A stretch of DNA of 45,842 nt from NCBI GenBank assembly GCA_024404495.1, contig JAKSPT010000021.1, positions 1-45,842 of the forward strand, given 5' to 3'. Within the stretch, counting starts at the first letter, position 1. Each line of letters opens with the position of its first letter. The notes under the pieces were generated by a model, which was not told the DNA's origin, ran no database searches, and was given only the letters and a program-made list of their open reading frames with translations. Positions 16,298 through 24,451 of this stretch are shown one piece after another. The position numbers were made by a program, and so were the translations under genes. The DNA comes from Lachnospiraceae bacterium (GTDB lineage Bacteria; Bacillota; Clostridia; Oscillospirales; CAG-272).

Positions 16298-17695
16298 TTA
16301 TTGCGCTTTCTTCTCCTCGGGAACGATGCGGATGATCCACATCCCGCTGTTCACGAAGGTGATGCCGAGGACGTCCTTGATGAGTCCGGAGAACTGGACG
16401 ATGGCGTAAAGCGCGAGGATACCGATCGAGGTATAGCGGGAAAGAACCCACGCGATCGGGATATTGACGACCCAGACGAAGCAGGAATCGAAGAGGAAGG
16501 TGATCAGCGCCTTGCCGCCCGAACGGAGCGTGAAGTAGCTCGCGTGGGCGATCGCGTCGACCGGCATCGAAAGCGCGGTGATCATCATCAGTTTTCCCGC
16601 GAGGTCACGAACCTCGTCGGTAGCGTTATACGCGAGCGGGATGACGCGGGCGCAGGCAAAGAAGATGACCCCGACGATCGCGCTGACCGTGAAGGAGAAA
16701 AAGATGAGCTGAAACGCGGTCTCCTTCGCGTCGTCGGTCTCCCCCGCCCCGAGCTTCTGCCCGAGGATGATGCCGTCCGCGACGCCGACCGCCATGAACG
16801 CGGTCGAAAAGACGTTGAAGAAGGTGGTGCAGATATTGTTTGCCGAAACGACGTCGTAGCTGATGACCGAATAGCACTGGTTGACGATCGCGATCCCCGC
16901 CGCCCACAGCGTTTCGTTGAGCATCAGCGGGAGCCCTTTGACGAAAATGTTTTTCGTCAGGGAGAACGGCACCTTCAGCGAGCGGAACGCGCCGATGATG
17001 AAGGGGTTCTTCTGCGCCTTCATTCCGGTATAGACGGCGACGACGGCAAGCTCCGCAAAGCGGGAAATGACGGTCGCGATCGCGGCGCCCTTCACGCCGA
17101 GCGCCGGGAAGCCGAGGTAACCGAAAATCAGAACGGTATTCAGGCAGAGATTGGCGAGAACGGCAATGATCCCCGCCGCCATCGGCAGAACGGTCTCCCC
17201 CGTTTCGCGCAGGGTCGAGGAATAGCACTGGGCAAGCGTATAGGGGATCATTCCGATCATCATGATACGCAGATAGTCCTTTGCGCTCGCGAGTGAGGCA
17301 AGCACGTCGGTGACCTCTCCCTCGCCCTTCAGATACAGATTGATCAGCGGCCCGTCGCAAAAGAAGAACAGCGCCATACAGAGAACGGTCAGTACGGTGC
17401 AGAAGACGACCTTGAAGCGGAAGGTATCTCTTACGCCCTTATGGTCGGCGCTGCCCGCGAACTGCGTGCCGAAGATCCCGGCGCCCGAAACCGCGCCGAA
17501 AATGCAGAGGTTGAAGACGAAAAGAAGCTGATTCGCCACGGCGACGCCGGTCATCTCGACCGTGCCGATCCGCCCGACCATGATGTTGTCGAGCATATTG
17601 ACGAAGTTCGTGATCCCGTTCTGGACCATGATGGGGAGCGCAAGCAGAATGACACGGCGGTAAAATTCCTTCGTGCCGATAAGTTTTCGCAGCAT
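16298..17695 (-). CDS. MATE-family efflux transporter
   Basis: The 465-residue membrane protein has twelve hydrophobic segments in two similar halves. The N-terminus ALPIMVQNGITNFVNMLDNIMVGRIGTVEMTGVAVANQ is characteristic (shown here as the family signature region, residues 19-56, with LPIMVQN and NIMVGRIGT the key parts). MATE proteins expel cationic drugs or metabolites with Na+ or H+ influx. The ATG at 17695 has GGAG seven bases upstream, and a promoter with extended -10 lies at 17729-17757. It is transcribed alone, divergently from gdhA. Confidence 0.95.
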   Translation of the reverse strand: MLRKLIGTKEFYRRVILLALPIMVQNGITNFVNMLDNIMVGRIGTVEMTGVAVANQLLFVFNLCIFGAVSGAGIFGTQFAGSADHKGVRDTFRFKVVFCTVLTVLCMALFFFCDGPLINLYLKGEGEVTDVLASLASAKDYLRIMMIGMIPYTLAQCYSSTLRETGETVLPMAAGIIAVLANLCLNTVLIFGYLGFPALGVKGAAIATVISRFAELAVVAVYTGMKAQKNPFIIGAFRSLKVPFSLTKNIFVKGLPLMLNETLWAAGIAIVNQCYSVISYDVVSANNICTTFFNVFSTAFMAVGVADGIILGQKLGAGETDDAKETAFQLIFFSFTVSAIVGVIFFACARVIPLAYNATDEVRDLAGKLMMITALSMPVDAIAHASYFTLRSGGKALITFLFDSCFVWVVNIPIAWVLSRYTSIGILALYAIVQFSGLIKDVLGITFVNSGMWIIRIVPEEKKAQ

Positions 17696-17728
17696 ACGGG
17701 TACTCCGTTATCTCAAATAAACTGCCCT

Positions 17729-17757
17729 ATTGTACCACGATTTTCCGCTTTTGGCAA
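17729..17757 (-). promoter_or_regulatory. Promoter of the MATE gene
   Basis: Minus strand: TTGCCA (17752-17757), 17 bp, TACAAT (17729-17734), with TG one base before the -10 box. Confidence 0.8.
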
Positions 17758-17887
17758 TAGCTTTCGGCAGAAAACGGCATTTTACCGCCAAAATGACATT
17801 CATTTGACTGTTTCCTTTCATTTTTCGGTCGGTTTCGGCATCGGCAGGCACGGAATCAAGTTTTTTCTGCAAATTTCAAAAAAGCAC

Positions 17888-17916
17888 TTGCATTTTCCGG
17901 AAGAATGTACTATAAT
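17888..17916 (+). promoter_or_regulatory. Promoter of gdhA
   Basis: TTGCAT (17888-17893), 17 bp, consensus TATAAT (17911-17916); about 38 bases of leader before the ATG at 17961. Confidence 0.85.
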
Positions 17917-17960
17917 AAATGCGTTCAAATTTTTTTACTACCGTAAAGGAGTCATACACT

Positions 17961-19310
17961 ATGAACGCTTACGTCGAAAGTGTCATTGCCAACGTCAAGG
18001 CAAAGCACAAGGATGAGCCCGAGTTCATTCAGACCGTCGAAGAGGTCCTCTCTTCCCTGTCTCCCGTGATCGACGCGCATCCCGAATACGTTGAGGCTGA
18101 CCTGCTCAACCGTATGGTCGAGCCCGAAAGAATGATCTCGTTCCGCGTCGTCTGGACCGACGACAACGGCAAGGTCCACACCAACACCGGTTACCGCTGC
18201 CAGTACAACGGCGCGATCGGTCCCTACAAGGGCGGTCTGCGTTTCCATCCCTCCGTTTACCCCGGCATCATCAAGTTCCTCGGCTTCGAGCAGACCTTCA
18301 AGAACTCCCTGACCGGTCTTCCGATCGGCGGCGCGAAGGGCGGCTCCGACTTTGATCCCGCAGGCAAGTCCAACGCCGAGATCATGCGTTTCTGCCAGAG
18401 CTTCATGACCGCGCTTTACCGCTACATCGGTCCGGACGTTGACGTCCCCGCCGGTGATATCGGCGTCGGCGGCAGAGAGATCGGCTTCCTGTACGGTCAG
18501 TACCGCCGTCTGAAGGGCGTCTGGGAAAACGGCGTCCTCACCGGTAAGGGTCTGTCCTACGGCGGTTCCCTCGTCCGTCCCGAAGCGACCGGCTTCGGCG
18601 CGATCTACTACCTCTGCGAGGTCCTGAAGCACGAGGGCGAGGACATCAAGGGTAAGACCATCGCCATCTCCGGCTTCGGCAACGTCGCGTGGGGTATCTG
18701 CAAGAAGGCCGCACAGCTCGGCGCGAAGGTCGTCACCCTGTCCGGTCCCGACGGTTATATCTACGATCCCGACGGTGTCGCTACCGAGGAAAAGATCAAC
18801 TATATGCTTGAGATGCGTTCCTCCAACCGCAACCGCGTTCAGGATTACGCAGACAAGTTCGGCGTGCAGTTCTTCCCGGGCGAGAAGCCGTGGGGCGTCA
18901 AGGCGGACGTCATTATGCCCGCCGCTACCCAGAACGACGTTAAGATGGATTCCGCCGAGAAGATCGCCGCGAACGGCATCAAGTATTATATCGAAGTCGC
19001 CAATATGCCTACCACCAACGACGCGCTCCGCTTCCTGATGGATCAGAAGGGCATGATCGTCGCTCCCTCCAAGGCTGTCAACGCGGGCGGCGTCGGCGTC
19101 TCCGCGCTTGAAATGGCGCAGAACTCCGAGCGTCTCGTCTGGACCGCAGAGCAGGTCGACGAAGAGCTCCACAAGATGATGAAGAACATCGTCCGCGTCT
19201 CCGAAGAGGCTGCCGCGGAATACGGTCTCGGTTACAACCTCGTTGCCGGCGCGAACATCGCGGGCTTCAAGAAGGTCGCGACCGCGATGATGGAACAGGG
19301 TCTGTTCTGA
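17961..19310 (+). CDS. gdhA: Glutamate dehydrogenase (NADP-type hexameric family)
   Basis: The 449-residue length is typical of hexameric GDH. Substrate and catalytic segments are GPYKGGLRFHPSV (Lys90), QTFKNSL (Lys114) and GLPIGGAKGGSDFDP (Lys126). The coenzyme domain carries GFGNVAWG near residue 236. The enzyme interconverts 2-oxoglutarate plus ammonium and glutamate in the cytoplasm; the resemblance to the E. coli/clostridial GdhA group suggests NADPH-linked assimilation. AAAGGAG lies 10 bases before the ATG. The gene has its own promoter and terminator and uses notably optimal C-ending codons, as expected for a highly expressed enzyme. Confidence 0.98.
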   Translation: MNAYVESVIANVKAKHKDEPEFIQTVEEVLSSLSPVIDAHPEYVEADLLNRMVEPERMISFRVVWTDDNGKVHTNTGYRCQYNGAIGPYKGGLRFHPSVYPGIIKFLGFEQTFKNSLTGLPIGGAKGGSDFDPAGKSNAEIMRFCQSFMTALYRYIGPDVDVPAGDIGVGGREIGFLYGQYRRLKGVWENGVLTGKGLSYGGSLVRPEATGFGAIYYLCEVLKHEGEDIKGKTIAISGFGNVAWGICKKAAQLGAKVVTLSGPDGYIYDPDGVATEEKINYMLEMRSSNRNRVQDYADKFGVQFFPGEKPWGVKADVIMPAATQNDVKMDSAEKIAANGIKYYIEVANMPTTNDALRFLMDQKGMIVAPSKAVNAGGVGVSALEMAQNSERLVWTAEQVDEELHKMMKNIVRVSEEAAAEYGLGYNLVAGANIAGFKKVATAMMEQGLF

Positions 19311-19330
19311 TATCACGAATCTTCAAAACA

Positions 19331-19366
19331 AAAAACGGAACACCGCAGGGTGTTCCGTTTTTTTGT
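19331..19366. terminator. Bidirectional terminator between gdhA and the DUF4097 gene
   Basis: AAAAACGGAACACC (19331-19344), GCAG loop, GGTGTTCCGTTTTT (19349-19362), with a T-run on the plus strand and TTTTTTGTTTTG on the minus strand. Confidence 0.95.
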
Positions 19367-19381
19367 TGAACGGATTCTGTA

Positions 19382-20332
19382 TTACCGGAAGAAGACGTCC
19401 CCGGTCGAGGTTCTGATCTCGCAGGTACCGCCGGGACGGGAATCCGGAACGGAGATATTGCCGGTCGAGGTCTTCACGTCATAGATCTTATCGGTGAGGA
19501 GCGAGCCGGAGATATCCCCGGTCGTGGTCTTCAGCGAAAGCGCCGGAGCGTCCGAACCGTCGATCTTCACGTCGCCCGTGCTTCTTTCCACCGTGATCTT
19601 TTCCGAGGCTTTCACGTTTTTCAGCGTGATATCCCCGGTGCTGCCGTCGGACGCAAACGACGCGCAGGTCAGATTTTCGATTTCCGTTTCCCCGGTCGTC
19701 ACGGTGATCTTCACTGATTTTTCGCAGGTCACGTCGGATATCTCAATTTCTCCCGTGGTGACCCCAAGCTCCATCTCCTTTGCCGTGATCCCGCCGACCG
19801 TGATATCACCGGTCGTGGATACTACCTTCAGCGTCCCGGAGATCGGTGCGTTCACCGTCGTATCTCCGGTCGTGAACGAAATATCCGCGCTTTCCAGACG
19901 GAAATCGGCGGGGATCCGGACCGAACCGGTAACGCCCTTGACGGTCAGCGCGCCGTACTCTTTTTCCGGAAGGTACACCGTCACCTTCGGAGAACCGACG
20001 TTGATCCCGATATGATCGAACCATTCTCTTTCGTCGTTTGCCCTGACGGAAAGCGTACCGTCCGAAACCGTGACGGTATGCGGCTCGTCCTCCCGCTCGT
20101 ATACGACGACGCGGCATTTCTCCCCGTCAGCCGGGGCAAAGACCACGTCCGCGTCGATTACCGTGACCGAAATATCGTCAAACGCTTCCCCGAACTCGTA
20201 TTCGGCGGTTTTGAAGGTATCGGTGCCGAGCGCCTTGAAGTCCCAACGGTTTGCCGTCATCACGGCGGCGAACAGAAGCGTGCCGAGCAGGACGAGAATA
20301 ACGCCGATCCAAATCCATATTTTCGTTTTCAT
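19382..20332 (-). CDS. DUF4097-type beta-strand repeat membrane protein
   Basis: The 316-residue protein has one N-terminal membrane anchor (5-27). The rest is a regular beta-solenoid with repeated S/T-T-G-[DE]-I units (FTTGD, STTGDI, VTTGEI, VTTGET, STGDI, RSTGDV, TTTGDI, TSTGNI), the hallmark of the DUF4097/LiaG-like family. Relatives are exposed envelope proteins linked to stress responses. Its start overlaps the preceding HAAS gene stop by 4 bases and has its own AAGGAGG, so it is the last gene of the PadR operon. Molecular function is unknown. Confidence 0.9.
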   Translation of the reverse strand: MKTKIWIWIGVILVLLGTLLFAAVMTANRWDFKALGTDTFKTAEYEFGEAFDDISVTVIDADVVFAPADGEKCRVVVYEREDEPHTVTVSDGTLSVRANDEREWFDHIGINVGSPKVTVYLPEKEYGALTVKGVTGSVRIPADFRLESADISFTTGDTTVNAPISGTLKVVSTTGDITVGGITAKEMELGVTTGEIEISDVTCEKSVKITVTTGETEIENLTCASFASDGSTGDITLKNVKASEKITVERSTGDVKIDGSDAPALSLKTTTGDISGSLLTDKIYDVKTSTGNISVPDSRPGGTCEIRTSTGDVFFR

Positions 20333-20931
20333 CTGGTTGCCTCCTTTTTCAGAAACGCTTTTTTGACGCCCGAAAGCGCCTTTTTCGTCAGTACGAAGAT
20401 GCCCTTCGTCGCCGCTTTACAGCCGAAGAAGGCAAAGACCGAAAGCCCGAGCAGAAACAGTCCCGCGCCGATCAGCGCAAGCCCGGAAAGTCCCTTCCCG
20501 CCGACGGCGAACCCTATCCCCGCCGTGATCCCCGCAAGCCCGCAGGCGGCAAGCGAAGCGAAGACCGCCCAAAAAGCGACGATGACCGCCCAGAAAGCGA
20601 CGATCAGCGCGAGAAGCACGGCAAACGCCGCGATCAGCAGCGAAACCCACAGCGGCGCGCCGAGGATCATCAGCGCGATCTCAATTCCCTTCAGCCTTCT
20701 TTTCGGCTTGATCTTTTCCTTCACGAGTTTTGAAAGCGGGGTCTCCTCCGCGATCTGCGATATCACCGTTCCGACCGGACCGACCGCGTCCACGGCTTCC
20801 TCTTCGGTCAGCCCCTCCTCCGTCCGGTCGTCGATCATTTCGGCGTAGAAGCTCACGCGCTCTTCAATATCCTTTTCCGGCAGTCCCGCAAGCCCGAGGC
20901 GGAGTGCCGACAGAAATTCAGTTTTCGTCAT
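20329..20931 (-). CDS. HAAS/DUF1700-type membrane protein
   Basis: The 200-residue protein begins with a HAAS-type domain: FLSALRLGLAGLPEKDIEER, then FYAEMIDDR and a GLTEEEAVDAVGPV segment. After a basic linker come hydrophobic segments spanning about residues 84-175. In Clostridia and Bacilli such proteins accompany PadR regulators and DUF4097 proteins and probably adjust regulator or envelope-stress output. It overlaps padR by 14 bases and the DUF4097 gene by 4, indicating translational coupling. AAGGAGG lies 10 bases before the ATG. Confidence 0.9.
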   Translation of the reverse strand: MTKTEFLSALRLGLAGLPEKDIEERVSFYAEMIDDRTEEGLTEEEAVDAVGPVGTVISQIAEETPLSKLVKEKIKPKRRLKGIEIALMILGAPLWVSLLIAAFAVLLALIVAFWAVIVAFWAVFASLAACGLAGITAGIGFAVGGKGLSGLALIGAGLFLLGLSVFAFFGCKAATKGIFVLTKKALSGVKKAFLKKEATR

Positions 20932-21244
20932 TTCCCGTTTCCTCCTTCGTGACGAATCTGTAAATTGCCGTCATTTCCTTCCATTCCTCGCGGAATTCCG
21001 CGATCCGCCCGAGCCCTTTTCCGGTGATACGGTAGTATTTCCGCAGTCTGCCGTCGTGCTCGGCGGTGCGGACGGTCAGCATTTCCGCCGTTTCCAGCCG
21101 CTTCAGAATGGTATATAGGGTCGATTCGGAAAGCTCTAAATACGGCTTCATATCCTTGATGATCCGGTAGCCGTAGGACTCCCCGTCCTTGATCGCGGCA
21201 AGGACGCTGACATCGAGCATTCCGCGTTTCAGCTGTATATCCAT
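20918..21244 (-). CDS. PadR-family transcriptional regulator
   Basis: The 108-residue winged-helix protein shows the PadR pattern: VLAAIKDGESYGYRIIKDM, then SESTLYTILKRLE as recognition region, then GRLRKYYRITGKG of the wing. PadR proteins act as dimeric repressors relieved by phenolics, drugs or stress signals. As first gene of a three-gene overlapping operon it probably controls its own promoter, where an AATAC-N13-GTATT inverted repeat overlaps the -10 box. GGGAGGT lies 5 bases from the ATG. Confidence 0.95.
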   Translation of the reverse strand: MDIQLKRGMLDVSVLAAIKDGESYGYRIIKDMKPYLELSESTLYTILKRLETAEMLTVRTAEHDGRLRKYYRITGKGLGRIAEFREEWKEMTAIYRFVTKEETGNDEN

Positions 21245-21263
21245 ACGATACCTCCCTTTGTGT

Positions 21264-21297
21264 AATACATCATATCACGAAGTATTGCTTTTGTCAA
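21264..21297 (-). promoter_or_regulatory. Promoter and candidate PadR operator
   Basis: Minus strand: TTGACA (21292-21297), 17 bp, TATGAT (21269-21274). The inverted repeat AATAC (21264-21268) / GTATT (21282-21286) brackets the -10 box, a fitting place for autorepression. The operator role is inferred. Confidence 0.75.
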
Positions 21298-21561
21298 GAG
21301 GAAAAATGGGAAACGATGAAAAAAGGTTCTTCATAAATATTGGTGATTTATCCTCGTTCTCGTCCGTTGACCGAAGGTTCGCCTCGCCCTACGAGGCTTC
21401 CGGATCCTTCTGCGCGGCAGGCTATGCTTCGGCATCAAGGAGAACAATAAACCTTCACACACCAAAAAATATGAAGAGCCTGAAAAAAAGTTTGTTTTTT
21501 CGAAAAAAGCCCATAAATCCAAACCTTTTTTCGCAAAAGCTCGAATCAATCATTGTTTCCC
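21298..21561. other. Intergenic stretch without recognised gene
   Basis: No convincing reading frame or RNA gene was found. The segment mixes AT-rich parts with a GC-rich core (about 21360-21440) that contains a small CCTCG/CGAGG inverted repeat. It may be remnant or a dispersed repeat. Confidence 0.5.
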
Positions 21562-21599
21562 AAGAAAAAACCGGCACCTTTTTTCGTTAGATGCCGGTT
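21562..21599 (-). terminator. Terminator of the sigma/anti-sigma operon
   Basis: AACCGGCA (21569-21576) pairs with TGCCGGTT (21592-21599); on the minus strand the stem is followed directly by TTTTTTCTT. Confidence 0.9.
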
Positions 21600-21607
21600 G
21601 ATGCGTT

Positions 21608-23761
21608 TTACGGGTTCATTGCCGCTTCGCGCTCTTTTTCGCGGATCAGCTCTTCCTTTTCTTCCTCGGTAAGTCCGTTATCGTCCCGCATACCCGCTTC
21701 CCAAAGCAGAAGCGCTTTTTCCTCCTCGGTCGGCGCGATGAAGGTACCGTCGGGCAGAATATACGGATAGAACGGAACCGGATCGGCGTTGAAGACGGGA
21801 TCCTTGATGATGCCGAAAAAGTCGATGCCCTCTTTTTTATGGTCGTCGCCCTCGCGGAAGAAGCTGAGGAAAAGCGTGTTTTCTTCCGACAGATACCGGA
21901 AGGAAAAACCAACGTTTCCGGCTGCCGAAAGCTCTGCGGCGAAATCCGGAGAAACGGCGATCTCATAGGTCTCAAGGGTGGCGACGTTCAGGCAGATCGC
22001 GCTTCCCTTTTCGGAGGAATACGCGAAAGCGAATCCGCCGTTGTCGCTCAGGCAGACCGCGTCGCCCGAAAGGATGACCTCGGACGCGCTCCCGTCAAAG
22101 AGGTGCGTTCTCGTCAGAACGCCGTCGGTCACGGTCAGCGCGTAGTATTCGTGCGCCATCAGCTCGGTTTTTCCGCTTTTTATCTGATCGGTGATGTCTT
22201 TTCCCTGCCGGATCAGATCGTAAGCGCGGTATTCCCCGTTCTTTTCCATGATGACGACGGTATCGTCTTTCGCAAAGCGGACGAAATTGCCCTCCAGAAG
22301 GACCCCTTTCCCGCGTTTCAGAGAAAAAAACCATTGATCGCCCTCGTGCGGATAATACCCGCGGTGATTCTGAAACGTCGCTGGATCGATCCGGAAGGAC
22401 TTTTTCCCGTCCAGATAGGCGCGGTACCAGACCGTCGCCCCCGTAGGAGAAAGTCTGCCCGCCGTGGACGCCGCTATGTCGCTGAAATATCCGTCGCCGG
22501 AATCGAAGCCGTAACACAGAGAATCCCCGGTCTCAAGATCGAAAACGCCGACGCAGTCGCCGAGATAACGGCCGTGCTGCAGCGGATAGTCCTCGTCAGG
22601 GACGAAATCACCCGGATGAAGCGGGTCGTCCTTTCCTGCCCCGCTGATTCCGGCAGCGTTCGTATAGGAAACGGTCAGATATCTGCCGTCCGGCGAAAAA
22701 ACGAACTCGGGTTCTCCGGCGTAGGAAGTAATCGTACCCTGAAGAATGTTCCTCCTGTCAGGCGGCAGAAGTCCGAACGAATCGGTCTTCAGATCGTACC
22801 GGAAGATCCCGTGTCCGCCCGCGCGGGAACGGAGCTGATAGATCACGGTGCCGTGAACGGTATCGGTCGCGAAAACGTGGAGCCACGCCGGAAGATAGAA
22901 ACCGTTTTCCATCTCCGTAATCATTCTGTCCCGCCATTCGAGGATCGCGCAGTCAAACAGATCGAGCAACTCGGCGTCAGTCTTGTCACGATAAACCGGG
23001 TCTTTTCTCTTTTCCGTGAAATCGAGTTCTGCCTGTTCTCCCGTTTTTCCGGTATATTCCCCGTAGGTTCTGCCCTCGTCAAAGGCCTTCAGAAAATCGG
23101 TGACGTAGGCGTGTAAGGTTTTCACCTTCGCGGGTTCTTTTTCCTCGTCCGGGAACCAGCCGTTTGTCCGGAGGTGTTCGATCAGATCAGACCGGAAATA
23201 CTCGGTTTTCGTCAGATCGTCACCGAGAACGCGCTCGGTCAGGTTCACGTTCGTTCCGGTTTCAAGGTCGTAGATGACAGTTTCGCTTCCCTCCTCGTAG
23301 AGGATATAACGGTCGGCGATCAGCGCCTCGATGCGGATCGAGGCGTCGAGCGGGACGGTGACGGAAAGCACCTCGGCTCCGGATTCCGCGGGCGTTTCGC
23401 TTTCGGTCACGGCGTCGGTTTCCGCCTTTGTTTCCGCTTCGGTTTCTGCGACGACCTGTTCCGCGTCACCTGCAAAGGAAAGATAGCGTTTTTCCTCCGC
23501 TTTCACCTCGACCGACGCGGAATGACCGACGGTCACGACGCGGAAACCGTCCATCTCCCACGGGTTGGTCAGATACCGCCCGGATTGGTTCCTTCCGATC
23601 CCGGAAAGCACCGGAGGCAGAACGGCAAGCAATATCGCCGCCGCAAGCCCGCCCGCGATCCACGGAATTACTTTGAATTTTTTCTTCTGTTTCGGTTCGG
23701 CTTCCTCGATCAGCGCGGGGTCGATCCTTCCCATCGCTTCGAGCAGATCGGTTTTTCTCAT
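21608..23761 (-). CDS. Membrane-anchored probable anti-sigma factor/sensor with beta-propeller-like ectodomain
   Basis: The 717-residue protein has a cytoplasmic N-terminus of about 30 residues, one membrane span (31-53), a Glu/Thr/Ala-rich linker (about 105-130) and a long outer domain. The outer domain has repeated WD40/TolB-like blade features (LYEEG..VIYDLETG, FVFSPDGRYLTVSY, GVFDLETGDSLCYG). It begins 17 bases after the ECF sigma gene and shares its transcript and terminator. Position and topology fit a regulator that holds the sigma factor until an outside signal is sensed. No zinc-binding anti-sigma motif is present in the short N-terminus. Family unknown; the role is inferred from context. 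Confidence 0.75.
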   Translation of the reverse strand: MRKTDLLEAMGRIDPALIEEAEPKQKKKFKVIPWIAGGLAAAILLAVLPPVLSGIGRNQSGRYLTNPWEMDGFRVVTVGHSASVEVKAEEKRYLSFAGDAEQVVAETEAETKAETDAVTESETPAESGAEVLSVTVPLDASIRIEALIADRYILYEEGSETVIYDLETGTNVNLTERVLGDDLTKTEYFRSDLIEHLRTNGWFPDEEKEPAKVKTLHAYVTDFLKAFDEGRTYGEYTGKTGEQAELDFTEKRKDPVYRDKTDAELLDLFDCAILEWRDRMITEMENGFYLPAWLHVFATDTVHGTVIYQLRSRAGGHGIFRYDLKTDSFGLLPPDRRNILQGTITSYAGEPEFVFSPDGRYLTVSYTNAAGISGAGKDDPLHPGDFVPDEDYPLQHGRYLGDCVGVFDLETGDSLCYGFDSGDGYFSDIAASTAGRLSPTGATVWYRAYLDGKKSFRIDPATFQNHRGYYPHEGDQWFFSLKRGKGVLLEGNFVRFAKDDTVVIMEKNGEYRAYDLIRQGKDITDQIKSGKTELMAHEYYALTVTDGVLTRTHLFDGSASEVILSGDAVCLSDNGGFAFAYSSEKGSAICLNVATLETYEIAVSPDFAAELSAAGNVGFSFRYLSEENTLFLSFFREGDDHKKEGIDFFGIIKDPVFNADPVPFYPYILPDGTFIAPTEEEKALLLWEAGMRDDNGLTEEEKEELIREKEREAAMNP

Positions 23762-23778
23762 TTTTTCTTTCGGGTCGG

Positions 23779-24330
23779 TCAGAGACCGAAGCCCTCCTCC
23801 TTCAAAAAGGTTTCCAGTTTCTTACGGGTGCGGCTGAGCAGCATCGAAACGGCGTTTTCCTTCATCCCGAGGGAGGATGCGATCTCCCCCACGGGCGCCA
23901 TATACCAATACCTCTCGACGAAAGCGATGCGCGTCTTTTTCGGAAGGGAGCGGAGGAAGCGGTTGAGCGCCTCCGTCAGCGCCACCGTGTCCGCGGGATC
24001 GGAAGCGCTTCCGTCGGTCAGACACTCGGCGAGCTCGTCGATCGCGAGGGTCGCACCAGACGACCGCTTTCCGGCTTTCGCCTTTTCGAGGCGGTTGAGC
24101 GAAATGCCCCGGCAGAGCATCCCGAGATAGGACCTCAACGACGCAGGGATCGGCGGGATCGTGTTCCACGCCTTCATCCACGTGTCGTTCACCGCTTCCT
24201 CGGCATCCGAAGCGTCGCCGAGAATGCGCCGTGCGATCGCGGCGCAGTAGTTCCGGTATTTTTTGTCGGTCTCTGTGACCGCGTCCCCGGAACGCTCTTC
24301 GTAAAGCTTCAGGATCTCGCCGTCTTCCAT
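23779..24330 (-). CDS. ECF-type RNA polymerase sigma factor
   Basis: The 183-residue protein has sigma region 2 (YCAAIARRILGDASDAEEAV, then NDTWMKAWNTIPP) and region 4 (LPKKTRIAFVERYWYMAPVG, then EIASSLGMKENAVSMLLSRT as helix-turn-helix). This is the two-domain layout of extracytoplasmic-function sigma factors. GGAGGG precedes the ATG by 6-7 bases. The following gene encodes its probable membrane anti-sigma partner. No sigma-A-like promoter was seen in the 120 bases upstream, which would fit autoregulation from an ECF promoter, though none could be defined. Confidence 0.95.
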   Translation of the reverse strand: MEDGEILKLYEERSGDAVTETDKKYRNYCAAIARRILGDASDAEEAVNDTWMKAWNTIPPIPASLRSYLGMLCRGISLNRLEKAKAGKRSSGATLAIDELAECLTDGSASDPADTVALTEALNRFLRSLPKKTRIAFVERYWYMAPVGEIASSLGMKENAVSMLLSRTRKKLETFLKEEGFGL

Positions 24331-24411
24331 CCGTTTTCCCTCCTTCCTTTTTTCGTCTTCACTTTAAGAAACCGGAAACGAGTGGGAAATCTCACGCGTC
24401 CCGAAGAAAAA

Positions 24412-24446
24412 ACCGAAAAAGCGCCGTTTTGCGGCGGCGCTTTTCC
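24412..24446 (-). terminator. Terminator of the MATE/acyltransferase operon
   Basis: AAAAGCGCCG-type arm (24417-24426) pairs with CGGCGCTTTT (24435-24444); on the minus strand TTTTTCGGTTTTTTC follows. Confidence 0.85.
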
Positions 24447-24451
24447 GATGA

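Noticed and set aside
21331..21549. Possible 72-codon gene between the PadR and sigma operons
   Set aside because: Arg-rich random-looking translation, no ribosome site, and it ends in the terminator-flanked intergenic segment.
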